Counted from the first letter of the stretch, positions 1 through 10,770 are shown. The stretch: 17,399 bases of DNA from Hyphochytrium catenoides (GCA_900088475.1 FLMG01003952.1:1770-19168), one strand, 5' to 3'. Notes: generated from the letters alone by a model not told the origin. Made by a program: numbers and translations.

Positions 1-2165
1 GACGCGCACGTTAGAAGAAACATTGGGAAAGCTGGCAGTTGGAGAAGGAAGAGCTGATAGATGCTGCTCAAGAAGGAGGAGAAAGTTCTCTCCTGTCATC
101 GAGATAACCACCAGCGTCTTTCTGAAAGGGAGCTCCATCATCACGTCTCCAGCAGTAAACGACGTGCCTCTGCCATAGATCTTGTTTCCTCGTATAAAAC
201 CGCTGTTGATAAGGGCGATGTCTGCTTTAATCTCCTCCCTCATTGCGTCTGCTAGGATATTAGCAAAGACGCTCTCTCTCTCCCTCACGACGCTCGCCCG
301 GGTGTCCAGCTCTATTGGAAGGCTGTCTAAGAGAACCTCATCCTGCTGTACGCCGTCTTTTTCCGAGAGCTTAGACTTTGCTGCCTGAATAATCATGGCA
401 CAGCCTTCATCAGGTTCCTGGTGCTTGTTGGAGATAAACGCCCAGGACAGAGAGACCGATACATCTCTCTTCTCTGTCTTCTCCCCGTTTCCCCCTCTTG
501 TTGAGATAGAGATAGAGACCGAGAGATCTGCTACTCCCAAATATTCACAATCCATCCCGCACTTTAGGATGAGTGTGCCATTAACTAAGACGGCGTAGGG
601 GTCATGGTCGTGCCCTCCTAGGATAAGGTCAATTCCGTTGACCTGTTTGGCCAGTGCCTTGTCTTCCGATAGATTGAGGTGTGTAAGACCTGCGACGATA
701 ATAAAGAGAGGCAAGCGACATCAGTGGAAAAGAGCGGTCTAATGGCTGGAGCAAATTAATGAACGGGTGAAAGAGCGAGGGGAAGAGTCAGTCTAGTCAC
801 AATTGACTAAGAAGACTGGCTCGTGTGAATGAAGAGAACGGCACTAGCGGAGGACTGCCAGAGATTTATTCTCACCAGGGACGACAAGAGAGAGACGACA
901 AGGGAGAGACGAGGGCTTACGCAGCCAACAGGTAACATGTCAAGCAGGAAGATAATGATACACACACAAAGATGAGAGCTCTGACTTACCGACAACAATG
1001 TCCACTTTATCCTCTTCTCGGAGCTTCTTCACTGCCTTGGCAGCATGCTCCACTGCTGGCAAGAACTCTACATCCGGTCCCGGAAAGGACAGCTTCGGTG
1101 TGGCTGCCGTACAGACCCCAAATAATCCAATGCGAATAACCTACGAGGGCAGTGGTTCACGCTGTCAGTGACTTGTTACTCAGCTCCTTCGACTGCACCT
1201 CTAGCACTTTCTCTCTGCCTTACTGTCATCCATCGCACATAGAGTTACGCGCTCCCCTCCTTTGATTAAGCTTCTCAAGTCGCTCACCCGACTGTGCGTC
1301 ACCTAAATGTAACATCTTCTCTCTTTTGCTACTTCAGGTCTGACGGTAGCTCACCTCTTTGTTGTCTCCCTCTCCTATGCTGTGGGTTAGCACAGCAGTG
1401 TCAAGCACTCCTTCAAGGACTTTGCCCGTTCTCTTGTCCCGAATGTTCCCTCCGAACCATTTGAACGCCGATTGCTGCACAGTCTCTATCAAGACATCAG
1501 CGCCGTAGTCGAATTCGTGGTTACCTGCGTCAAAGGAAGGAGGAAAGCGATAGAGAACAGAAAAGAGAGCGCGAGTTTGAAACGAGAGAGGCGAGCCAGA
1601 GAGAGAGTCAGCGAGAGATACACCGGAAAGCCCATTGAAAGGTTAGCGGAGGACGTGAAAGGATGGAAGCGAGAAGAGGAAGCTCGTGGATCAGGCAGCT
1701 CCAAGACATAGCGTAAAGGAGGAAAAAAGAGCTCACCACACGTGACAGAGAGCAGCCAAGCGTCCAAAGAAGTGCATACCAAGAGCAACACGAGCGAGAA
1801 GAGTTACACTTACCGACACAAGCGAGATCTGTATGGATGTACTCGAGAACTTGACGCACCCATTCGCCCTTTAGACCTTGCTGCAGGGCACCACCGCCCA
1901 AGACGTCTCCCAGGACCGCCAAGAGCGTATTTTCAGGAGATAAAGAACCCTCAGGATTGAGAGCTTTGTTTTCCTTTCTTACTTTCTTCAGCAGACTAGC
2001 AATCTGTGGATAGCCTCCTAGCCCTTGCTCTGAAGGAGAGACACTATAGATGTCGTTGAGAGAAAGGAAGCGAATGGTTCCATTGACGCGGCGCAGCGCA
2101 TTGCCATTGCCATTCGCATTCCCTTTGTGAACCTCAGAGCTCTTCATGGGGCCCGTGCTTCCCAT
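1..2165 (-). CDS. Metallophosphoesterase / 5'-nucleotidase-family protein, N-terminal 454 residues (cut by left edge)
   Basis: Exons (plus coordinates, read on minus): 1814-2165, 1355-1524, 990-1140, and 689 down to 1, open at the window edge. All junctions are GT-AG and in phase. The fold is a calcineurin-like phosphoesterase followed by a 5'-nucleotidase C-terminal domain; members hydrolyse nucleotide monophosphates or related phosphoesters using two metal ions. Visible motifs: LSLNDIY (residues 34-40), LGDVLGGG (about 85-92), GNHEFDYG (118-125, split by intron 1), GLTHLNLSED (225-234) and LILGGHDH (246-253). The C-terminal domain follows, with FANILADAM and INSGFIRG. In the first motif the usual D-x-H is D38-I-Y40, so one metal-ligand His is Tyr. 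No signal peptide is visible, so it is probably intracellular. Start chosen: first in-frame ATG at 2165, after which the reading is coding-like. Family assignment is firm; substrate unknown. Confidence 0.9.
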
Positions 2166-2598
2166 CGTCTCCGTGAAGGGAGAGAACGTAAAACGATGAC
2201 GAGAAGTAGAATGCGGGTTGGTTGGAAGAAAGAGACAATTTTAGAGCTTGCTGTCTATACTTTCTAACAGTGTATATGGGATCAGAAAGAGAACACTCTC
2301 GACTGTCTGCAGCTAATGTTTCCTAGGAGAAAGAGAGATTGGGCAGGATGCGGTGACCCGTGGCGGCAGCAAACAGCTGGGAAGTAAGCTGAATGGTGCC
2401 TCAGAGCCTAGCTCGAGAGTCACCTGAAGGAGCGAGTGGTTCTCTACGTGGAGAAACGGCCCTGGCTTGTCTGTGTAAATCTAAGGATTGACTGACTGCG
2501 TAGAAGAGGAAGCATCAACAGGGAATCTGGAATGCGCGGTTAGGCAGAGAGCCAGAAAGAGAGAATTCTTGCTGTTGTAGAGCCAGGAGATGTGTGTG

Positions 2599-2629
<31 letters not shown>

Positions 2630-2957
2630 GAAAAAGAGTTGGGAAGAAGACGGGGGTAGTAGGTTCTTAGAGAGATGGGAAGATGGGGAGAGAGTGATGG
2701 GAGAAGATGTGATAGATCTGATGATGGTGGTCTCTCTCTCTCTCTCTNCCTTTCCCTTTCCTGCCCCTGCAAGAATCGCAAACGCCACAAAGAAACCTCT
2801 CGCATCACCCACCCCATCATACCCATTCATAATCCACCTTGCGCTATCATGGACCCACTCATTATGATCCTGGATCTCATCAGCCATCTTCCATCATCAT
2901 TCTTGATAATAATAATTATTAAAGGCCTTACACCCGATACGGAGTAACACATTCAAA
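2166..2957. other. Spacer upstream of the nucleotidase-like gene; no confident gene
   Basis: Presumed 5' flank of the minus-strand nucleotidase-like gene, divergent from the doubtful plus-strand gene at 2958. It holds GA tracts (about 2597-2637), a CT tract and one ambiguous base N at 2748. A 46-codon minus-strand frame from an ATG at 2887 (reading MADEIQDHNEWV) looks protein-like, but it runs into the low-complexity tract and the N and has no in-phase splice to the gene at 2165. I therefore do not call it. Confidence 0.5.
2597..2748. repeat. GA and CT low-complexity tracts with an unresolved base
   Basis: Imperfect GA repeat at about 2597-2637, and a CT dinucleotide run at about 2731-2747 that ends in N at 2748. 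The unresolved base beside the run suggests a sequencing or assembly difficulty, so tract length here should not be trusted. Confidence 0.8.
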
Positions 2958-3259
2958 ATGCCGGTGTGTCCGTTGGTGGCGGGAAACGGTGAACTTCAAA
3001 TTTTTCCCGCCATCGCCAGAAGAATCGCTAAGTAAGCTGGCTGTCGGTCTGGCTCTTCTCCTTGCTTCTCTGTCACCATGGGCACCATCATCTCTCCTTC
3101 ATTGCCTCTCCTGCTGGTCGGTCAGGCGAGTAGAGAAGACAAGACAGAGGGTCATAGCTGACATGGCTTGCTGCTTTCCAGGAAATCAAAAGGCAAGCTG
3201 CTGGAAACGAGTTTTGGCTGTTAGCGAGAGAACAGAAACTCAAGTGGCTGTGCGCTTAA
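2958..3259 (+). CDS. Doubtful short spliced gene, function unknown
   Basis: An ATG at 2958 opens 24 codons (starting MPVCPLVAGNGELQ, then a basic ARRIAK) up to a good donor AA|GTAAGC at 3032. Two downstream joins keep the frame open. (a) Acceptor CTGCTTTCCAG at 3181 gives a very short protein of about 38 residues ending KLLETSFGC. (b) Acceptor GGTCAG at 3125 gives a basic segment and then a frame open to a TGA near 3402. A three-exon version that also uses 3182-3259 would need a 31-base second intron, much shorter than any other intron here. I do not recognise the product. The evidence is a consensus donor, a pyrimidine-rich acceptor and E2F-like sites at the 5' end; codon evidence is weak. 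It may be a UTR or a non-coding transcript. Confidence 0.2.
2978..3011. promoter_or_regulatory. Inverted pair of E2F-like sites
   Basis: GGCGGGAAA at 2978-2986 and its exact reverse complement TTTCCCGCC at 3003-3011 face each other across 16 bases. TTTCCCGC matches the E2F/DP core element known from animals, plants and many protists. The site lies just inside the 5' end of the doubtful plus-strand gene and about 0.8 kb upstream of the nucleotidase-like start. Function is inferred from motif match only. Confidence 0.4.
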
Positions 3260-3409
3260 CAAATGGGCGAAGCGCGTTTGCATCTCCTCAGCAGTGGAAG
3301 CCCAGACCCAGGGAGTTTCAGATAATTAGCACGCGGCTTCTTGGCTTTCTGCACCTGCGCTCCCATGGCATTGTCCAGCCCTCATTCCTCTCGTCAGCCT
3401 GAATCCTCC

Positions 3410-5375
3410 TCATAGGTCAATAACAGTCCTTGACTCAACATCCGTCCCGGCCGTCGCCTAAAAAGAAATCATTGGAGTTCAGTGCAGTAAGTCATAGAGA
3501 GGGGAACACATCCCATATTTAGATGACAAAGGAGTTCCTCAAGGACGAGCGGGCTAACGTGAAGGAAGCATGACACATGGACGAAGGAGAGCTGAACCTT
3601 AATGAAGTCTTCAAAGGTGATAACCCCAGCTTCTGGGTCTGATGAGGCCTCTTCCATGACTCTGTCTACGATCTCTTCCACTGTCTGCAGCAAGAGAATG
3701 TGAAAAAGGCTCCCATTGCACATCCGATCAGGGCTTGAAAGAGAGACAGCAGCGAGGAAGTATTAAACCCAAAGCTTCAGACGAGGCCACCAACTAACAG
3801 GAGAAGGATAGGGACTAGGGTTGCTAGCCCGCATTCCCAGCCTTTGCTGCAGAACTGTAGACCAAGGTTGAAGGAGTGGCAGAGTAGCTTCCACTGAGGA
3901 CCTGAGAAGCGTCTTACCACGGGTTTCATGCCGTTTGCAGCTTGCGCAGGCTCAGCTTCTGCCTCTCCAAGCCTCGTGGTCCGGCGAAGATAGGTCTCAA
4001 GGTCTTTCTTCGATATCTTGCCGTCATCGTCAAAGTCATGCATCCTAAAGGCAGCTACAATGTTCATGAGAGAAGTTAGTGGCGTGCACATTGTGGAACT
4101 ATTATGCGGTCGCTTGGTCACCTACCTCTAAGTCTAACTTCTCTATTCTGATAATGACTGAACTGTGACATGGAGACCATGAAGTCCTGTCGCCGCCCAA
4201 AATTAGAAGAAAGAGAAATGAATGAGAGGAGTGGTAAGCACAGAGACTAAATAGAGAGGAGAAGAAGGAGAAGGGGAGAGAGAAGGAGAGAGAGAGAAGA
4301 GAGGGCACAACGAGTTACTCAGCAAATAGTTTCTCTCTTTGTCTTGTCAAAGAACTGCTCTTCGTCTGTGTACCTTGAAGGACATGTTTCCTGTCTTTTT
4401 GTCGAACTCCAGACACTTCACGATCTGATCTTTCAATGGATTGGCATGAATCGCTGCATATCGAGGAGAAAGGAGAGGAAGAGATTGAACAGAAGAATAC
4501 GGCGAGAGAAAGAGAGAAGAGAAGAGAGGGACACAGGTTAATGGCACATCCTTAAGGGGAGAAGACGGTCTTCTCGACCAGGATGCAGTATCAAGTCATA
4601 TGCGCCGGAGAGAGATGTGAGAGAACAAAAGTGCCTCAAGGTGTAGGTATAACAGCTGCAGCGGGAGCCAAAGAACTTAAGCACGCCTCAAACTGATAAG
4701 AAAGGAGAAGAAAAATGAGAGGCAAAGAGACAGTACGTGAAGCGGTGGAGAAAAGCCAGCAATATCTCACGCTGAAAGGGAGAGAGAGAGAAAGAGAGAG
4801 AAGAGAAAGAGAGAGAGAGACGAGAGAGAAATGGGGAGTAAGAGAAAGAGAGCGAGAGAGAATCAGAGACAGAGGAAAGAAAGAGGAGAAGAGAACTCAG
4901 AAAAGAGAAGAGAGGAGAAAGCTTAGTCCTTCTGACCAGGAATGGCACTGAATTCATGTAGAGCCATTTGTCCGTCTCCGCTATAAATCATAAACTTCGA
5001 ATAGTATTTCACTATCTCTTTCTTAGGGTCTGGCGGGAAGAGAAAGAGAGACAGAGACAGAGAAAGAGAAGAGAGGATGAGACAAAGGATAAATAAAGGA
5101 AATGGCAGAGAGAGAGAAAAAACGCGAGGCAAGAGGACCAACGGGAAAGACAGGGGGAGACAACACAGAGAGAGAGTTATGACCACAAGTGATAGATTAT
5201 GGACATGGAGTGTGTAGAGAGAGAGAGAGACAGACAGACAGACAAAGAAGAGACAGAGAGAGAGGGAGAGAGAGAGAGCGAGAGAGAGAGCGAGAGAGAG
5301 AGCGAGAGCGAGAGAGCGGGAGACAGAGAGAGAGAGAGCGAGAGAGAGCGAGCGAGAGAGAGCGAGCGAGCGAGC

Positions 5376-5409
<34 letters not shown>

Positions 5410-5618
5410 GAGAGAGATTGCTTACACCCAGTGATCATGTGTATCTCTTCTATATCCTCAAGAGAGAGAGTACACACATCTTTCGTGGTGGCGCTCTTGT
5501 ATGCCTGGCTCACCCAGTCTCTCAGTGCCCTCAGCCCGTTGGAGAGACTGGATGGAGCCTTGGGCGGAGCAGCAGCAGAAGCAGGAGGCGCTACTGCGCG
5601 CTCCTCGGCAGCCTTCAT
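3410..5618 (-). CDS. Calcineurin B / CIB-like EF-hand protein, 232 residues
   Basis: Seven exons on minus: 5426-5618, 4937-5029, 4453-4374, 4186-4126, 4054-3918, 3684-3598, 3457-3410 (stop TGA at 3412-3410). All phases close. The order of motifs matches calcineurin B / calcium-and-integrin-binding proteins: ITGYPKKEIVKYYSKF, then an EF1 remnant, IPAIHANPLKDQIV (about 94-107), EF2, AAFRMHDFDDDG (143-154), EF4, and a tail GTDVESRTVIDL. Only EF3 (loop 149-160, D-F-D-D-D-G-K-I-S-K-K-D) has a canonical Ca2+ loop; EF1 (about 79-90), EF2 (113-124) and EF4 (about 204-215) lack key acidic ligands. Residue 2 is Lys, so the N-myristoylation signal of CNB and many CIBs is absent; the first 45 residues are Ala/Pro-rich. 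Such proteins are regulatory subunits or adaptors; the partner here is unknown. Intron 3598/3457 uses the unusual donor GTTCAG. No better upstream ATG was found. Confidence 0.88.
4778..4905. repeat. GA-rich low-complexity tract in a CNB-like intron
   Basis: Imperfect GA repeats inside the intron 4454-4936 of the CNB-like gene. Read in the direction of transcription this is a long polypyrimidine region. It creates spurious Arg-Glu and Leu-Ser open frames on both strands. Confidence 0.8.
5217..5417. repeat. About 200-bp GA microsatellite with GCGA interruptions
   Basis: Near-continuous GA dinucleotides with regularly spaced GCGA variants and GACA units at the left end. It lies wholly within the first intron (5030-5425) of the CNB-like gene and stops a few bases from the 5' splice site at 5426. 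It is homopurine on plus and homopyrimidine in the transcript. It is the longest simple repeat in the window. Confidence 0.92.
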
Positions 5619-5815
5619 TGGCTTTAAGGAAGAGAGAGAGAGAGAGATCCTTCCTTCCTGCAAACAGCAAGACAAGGCCTAAAATTCCTGAAATGTGAAG
5701 GTACTCTTTCTAGGAGAGGAGATCGAGATTCCGCTAGGACGCAGGGGTAGAGCGGCGCTCTGTAGTCGAACAATTGGTTGAACGGGTAAGAAGATGGAGC
5801 AACATCGGAGCCACA

Positions 5816-5816
<1 letters not shown>

Positions 5817-5850
<34 letters not shown>
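5817..5850. repeat. Pure GA microsatellite
   Basis: An uninterrupted GA dinucleotide run of over 30 bases in the spacer upstream of the CNB-like start codon at 5618. Confidence 0.9.
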
Positions 5851-5852
<2 letters not shown>

Positions 5853-6017
5853 GTGAAGCCGTGGAAAACAAGGATTTTGAGATTCGATCGCTTCTTGACA
5901 GGGATGGGTGGGCCTCCTTGGCAGCTTTAGCACACAGCTCAGTCTTCCCACCCGCTTTCTGTAACGCTTGTCCCTATAAGTTCTTCTTTCGCTCTCTCTC
6001 TCTTTCTCTCTCTCTCT

Positions 6018-6120
6018 CTCTTTCTGCCTTTCTCTCTCTCTCACGCTTGAACCTCCTCCTCCTGCTCTTTCTGCCTTTCTCTCTCTCTCACGCTTGAACC
6101 TCCTCCTCCTGCTCTTTCTG
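6018..6120. repeat. 47-bp direct tandem duplication, about 2.2 copies
   Basis: The block 6018-6063, containing TCACGCTTGAACC and a CTC triplet run, recurs at 6065-6110 at an exact 47-base offset. The next 9 bases (6112-6120, CTCTTTCTG) begin a third copy. The two full copies are identical as far as I can read, so the duplication is young or slipped recently in the flanking CT tract. Confidence 0.9.
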
Positions 6121-7005
6121 CGGCCTTGTGCGGAGAGGGCTTCGTTGCGCTAGTCTTTCCTCTCTCTCTCTCGTGTCTCTTTCCCTCGCTTCATTGTCTT
6201 TTCTATCTAGGCAGATTCCATTTAGTGCTCCTCTTGCTCACTCATCTCAAGCATTTAAAGCATCTTTCCTTCTTTCTCTGTCTCACTCCTGGAAGATATG
6301 GGCGCTATCCTCTTATTTTGGTGCGTCTCTTTTTCCCATCAGAAGCTCTCTTTCCTCTTTTTCCTTCTTCCTTTCTCCTCACCGCCAACTCTGTCTCTTT
6401 CTCTCTATTAGTTGCTTCCAACCTCAGCATGTCTCTTTGCCAAGCAAGCAAAGACTCTGTCATGTCGTCTCCCTCCTTTTCTCCTGCCTGTCCCTGTCTG
6501 TTGCTGGTCATCAAAGGAGAAGAAGGAAAGAGGCAACATGAACTATCTTCTGCTGATAAATATAATAAACACAAAGACAAAAGGCAGCAAAAAATGACCA
6601 GAGGACAGTGAACTGAGTAAGCACCATCGGCCAACAGAGATTCTGCTGAGAGTGTGAGAAAAAGAAAGAAGACGGAGGGAGAGAGACACAGAGAGAGAGA
6701 GAGAAAGTGGGGGAGAGAGAAGACACAGATTTGGAGCAATAAATAGACAAAGAGCGAACCTTGAAGGCGAATCATCCGAGTGAGTCAAATAGAAGAGAAA
6801 AAGTGTGTCTCTGTGTGTGTATGTGTGAGAGAGAGAGAGATGCAGACTCTGGCCTCTGAGTGTCTGGCAACAACAATGTCACACAGGTAGCGAGAGTGGA
6901 AGATTGCCATCGCCTCAAAGAGAGAGAGAGAGAGAGAGAGACGAGCTGTCACCTGGCAGCCCGCTAGACAGATCGATATGCCCTTGAGGGAGGAAGAGGG
7001 AGCAC

Positions 7006-10000
7006 TCAGTCCGCCCGAAGAGAGAGAAAAAGAGTCATATCGCTCAGCTGCACAGGCGGTTGGTCTTTCACTCTTCCTCGTAGGACAGCGCAGAGATAGA
7101 CGCCAAGAGAGAGAGAGAGAGAGACATCGCCATTAGAAAGTAAGTGCCCATAAGAAGGAGGGGAGACTGAGGCGGTAACAGTCCCTGCCTGCTCGGCTTC
7201 TTTCTCTCTTTCTCGTCCACGCAGAGGTCTTAATGCGCCCTCAAAATAGGAAGGAGTCGAGCTTGAGAGGGGAGAGAAGAGAGGGAAGCGATAGACTGCC
7301 AGGAGAGACTCTCCTAGGAAGAAATGCAGCGTGGCATAGAACTGTGCGGTCGTGGACTTGGTAGCCGCAGAGGGAGAGAGACACGGAGAAGGGTCTCCTC
7401 TCTCTATCCGCAGCCGCTGGGAGAGAGTCTGTGACTCTCCCGCCACCAACCGGCAGCCTCTTGGAGCAGTGAAGAGTGTCTCCTTCCTCTGTTTGAGGCC
7501 TGAACTTGAAGAGAGAGAGACAACGCACGCCACTTCCCCTCCATCCTCTCCTCCTTTCCATACAAAGTAGCTGCGAAAGTGGTCACGAAGACAGAGTCCG
7601 GAGAGCCTCCCACCTCCGCCCCATGAGAAGGAGGCGGGGAGATCAAGAGAGAAGCAGAATTCTGCTGTCAAGGAAGCGCGGTCCGTTGAAGAGAGTGTGA
7701 GAGGCTCAAAATAGCGGCAGAGAGCAAAGCCTTCAACAAATTCTCCTTCTTCCTCTTCCTCCTGCATCTCTCTCCCTCCAAGAGCTTTCGACAGCCCCGT
7801 CGGTGGCCTCTGAGATGGGAGAAAGCTCACAGTCCAGCTCTCTTGTGAGGAATCCGACGTCGACGATGAGAGCGCAAGAGCCTTTCTCTCTCCAACAGTG
7901 ATGGCTTTTCTTCCTTCCTCTCTTTCTTCTTCTTCGATATCTCTCTTCACGTTTTCAAGACCAGTCCAGAAGACAGTCCTCCAGCGTCCTTTCTTTGATG
8001 ACGTGTCAAGAGGAAGAGGGTAAACCAGCACTTTTTGGACCAAAGGCTTGTTCATCTCTCTCTCGGGTCTACCCTCTTCTTCGTCCTGCCTCTCTCTATC
8101 TTCTTCGTCCATCGACCGGTTAAGATGACTCTGCAGCTCTCGTTTATCGTCAGCTCTCTCTTCTCTCTCTTGTGAGAGCCGGAGCTGAGTCTGGAACTGT
8201 CGGTATAGGCCAGAGACCCAATACTTCCGCCACATTTCTCTCTCCTCGCCATAGGTTCTCAAGCGTTCCGCGGTTACCTCATGAGGCGTATCCACCACGT
8301 AAAGGAAAGGAACCACGGCGAAGGAGAATGAGAGAACGGAGAGAGAGAAGCAAAAGGATACCTTATCCTTTCCGTAGCCTGTGAAGCGGTTATCGAAAGA
8401 AGGCGCGTGAAGTCTGCTGAAGACGCCAAACGGCTCATAACCGTCCGCATAGTCCACGTCGTAAGGAAGTAGGTCCTCTCTCTCTTCTCGGACGAGGAGA
8501 CTCTCTCTCCCTTTCTCTCCTTCATTATGGGATTGTCCGCTCAGCCAGACGTCATACAATGTAGAGAAATGTCCTTCTGGATACTGGGAAGCGTGGAACG
8601 CAGTGACACTTCCTGGAGAACCAGAAGAGGCATAGATGAGCAGACAACCAAAGGCTGAAGCGAGGGGAACACTAAGAGACAAAGAAGGTAAAGATCATAC
8701 CTTCCGCGAAGCCAGCTCTAAGGTGCTCTTTGGCCTCTTTCCAATCCTTCGCGGCCAGAAGACTCTGAAGCTTTGGGTCTTCTGCGGTCTGTACTCCAGG
8801 GACTTCCACAGCAGGAGTAACCAGATATTTGTGCTCTTCAACGCAAAGGTGCCGCAGAGTTTCATAGGCCTCAACAGAGAGAAACGGACTCTCTGCTGGT
8901 CTGTCTGCCTCTTGACTCTCGCTCTGCGAGTCGTTCGTCCAAGAGAGAGGAGGAGGAGGGAGTACGACTGGGAGCAAATCGACGTCCAAAAGAAAGACGA
9001 GGTCCGTCTTTGCCTGCTGGAGCGCTATATTACGTAAGAGGTTGATCGGGAACGGTCCGGGGCTCTGAGCCGCGAGAGAGAGACACGAAGTCCTTCGCTG
9101 TAGAGAGACACAGTGCACATTTTAGGTATTCATCATGGGAAGAGGGCAGGAAATGAAGAGAGACAGGAGACACAAAGAGAGATTTGGAAGATCATAAGAT
9201 CCCACCTCTCTCACAACCGCGATGTCGAGCTTCAGTGCCGCGTGGTGGTCCTCCACTTTGCTCTGTAATGCTTTTATTCTAGCGACAGAGCTCTTATAAT
9301 CCGCAGTGCAAGGAACATAAATAGCTGCCGAGATGACGCTGGGCTGGAGAGACAAGAGAGGCATTAAGGACAGAATAATGAGTGTGTCGGGCAGACAGAG
9401 GAGATAGCAAAAATTGGAAGAGGCCAAGACGCCATAAGACTTAGGAAGAGTGGCGAGAAGGTTCGTTTCTAAGGCTAATTGGCTCACCCACCAGCCGCAT
9501 TGACTTAGCGGAAAGATAAAGATGAGGAAAGTCGAGAACGAGGAACCGAGGGATGGATGCAAGGGTGGAAGTAGAAGAGTTGAGGCGGCGGAGACGACGT
9601 ACCCATCGAGAGCACAGCCTCTCGAGCTGCTGAAGTCTGTCAAGTGAACAAGAGGTGATGATGGTGATCTCTACGGCTGATCGTCTTTTCGTGCTCTCTA
9701 AGAGAAGAGAAAGAGTGGGACGCGGTTCTCCCCTCCTCCAGCCCTGCTCACGGTAGATACAGCGGAGCTCATAGAACTGTGCGATTACATCTTCCTGTCT
9801 TCCTAGGAGCTGCTGTTTGAGTCTATCGTCGCCTTGTAGCCAGAGGCCGTGGACGCCTTCATCCTTCATTTTTCTATCTTTCCCGTGATATTGTCCCTGC
9901 CTTCTCTTGAGAGAGTACTCATACGGACTGAAGTCAATCTCCCGTTTTGCCTAAGAGCCCGTGGGAGCGATAGAATAAGGGAAAATTGAAAGATTTGGGA

Positions 10001-10723
10001 GGATCAAGAGAGAGAAACGGCAAGCATGAGAGATGCGAAAGAGGGGCGAACTGGGACGGAACAAATGATGGAGATGGAATGAAAGAAGAAGCCGTTCTCT
10101 ATTCGCGGATATGAAGCTAGAGACAGCTTATGGAGAGTTCAAAGAGGCAGAGGAAAGGAGAAAACTTGTGGCCAGATTCAGCTGGATAGGGAAGGGCAGC
10201 ATGTCGAGGACATGGGAAGATTGAGGAGACCGTCCATCAAAGGCGGAAGGTACCTGCTTGTAGAGGATAAGCACCTCCCTAAACCTCTCCCTTTTCCTTT
10301 TCTCTTGCCCTAGGGTCGCAAGATAGCTCTCCGACTTAGGGTGTGGAAGATGGAGGAGGCAATGTAGAGGGTCCACCTGGTAGCGGAACCCTAAGGCGTG
10401 GAGATGATAGCAGAAGATTGTCTTATTGCGCCCATAGCCAGAAAACCTGCAGTCAATGAGAAGGCGTACCCTTAGCCTAACCCAACTATGGATAGCTGAA
10501 CTCTGTCTTTCGAGCATCTCTGTATGCTGCCACTCACTGCACTGCACGAGCTGGCTCCAAGCCCTAAAATTTTTACTAGGTAATGGCTCACCTCTCGTCA
10601 TACGGAGGAAGATAAAGCCTGAAGGCTATAAAAAACGGCTCATAGAGTTCCTCGTAGTCCACTGTGTAGACAGTAGCTGAGCCGAACCATCTAACCAGCA
10701 TGGAGAAGGTTAGATCCAACAGA

Positions 10724-10770
<47 letters not shown>

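Larger units (their letters stand above)
5619..7005. other. Spacer between CNB-like and GT49 genes; no confident gene
   Basis: About 1.4 kb dominated by GA tracts (5817-5850, 6918-6941), CT tracts (about 5990-6045 and beyond) and a tandem duplication. Open frames on both strands (for example plus 6126-6611, minus 6305-6775) are Leu/Ser- or Arg/Glu-rich by-products of this composition, and I see no family motif or convincing splice pattern. It should contain the promoter of the CNB-like gene and the 3' region of the GT49 gene, both transcribed leftward or ending here. Confidence 0.6.

Noticed and set aside
2540-2887. Minus-strand frame from an ATG at 2887
   Set aside because: Half of it is low-complexity sequence across an N. 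No splice of matching phase links it to the nucleotidase-like start.
5217-5417. CRISPR-like regular repeats
   Set aside because: A simple GA microsatellite with no distinct spacers, in a eukaryotic intron.
4923-5675. 250-codon minus-strand open frame through the CNB-like first exons and intron
   Set aside because: Its middle is Leu/Ser-Arg repeat read from the GA microsatellite. The real exons at each end are separated by GT-AG sites, and the spliced protein aligns to the family without this insert.
8320-8370. Intron in GT49 copy 2 after GYGKDK (donor-like GTATCC)
   Set aside because: Reading straight through gives exactly the same spacing (28 residues to the PH motif) as copy 1, so no intron is needed.
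10128-10253. Read-through end of GT49 copy 1 (unspliced frame to a stop at 10128)
   Set aside because: The extension is open but does not align with the copy-2 sequence after LYRQ, whereas splicing to 9950 does. Kept as the alternative two-gene model.
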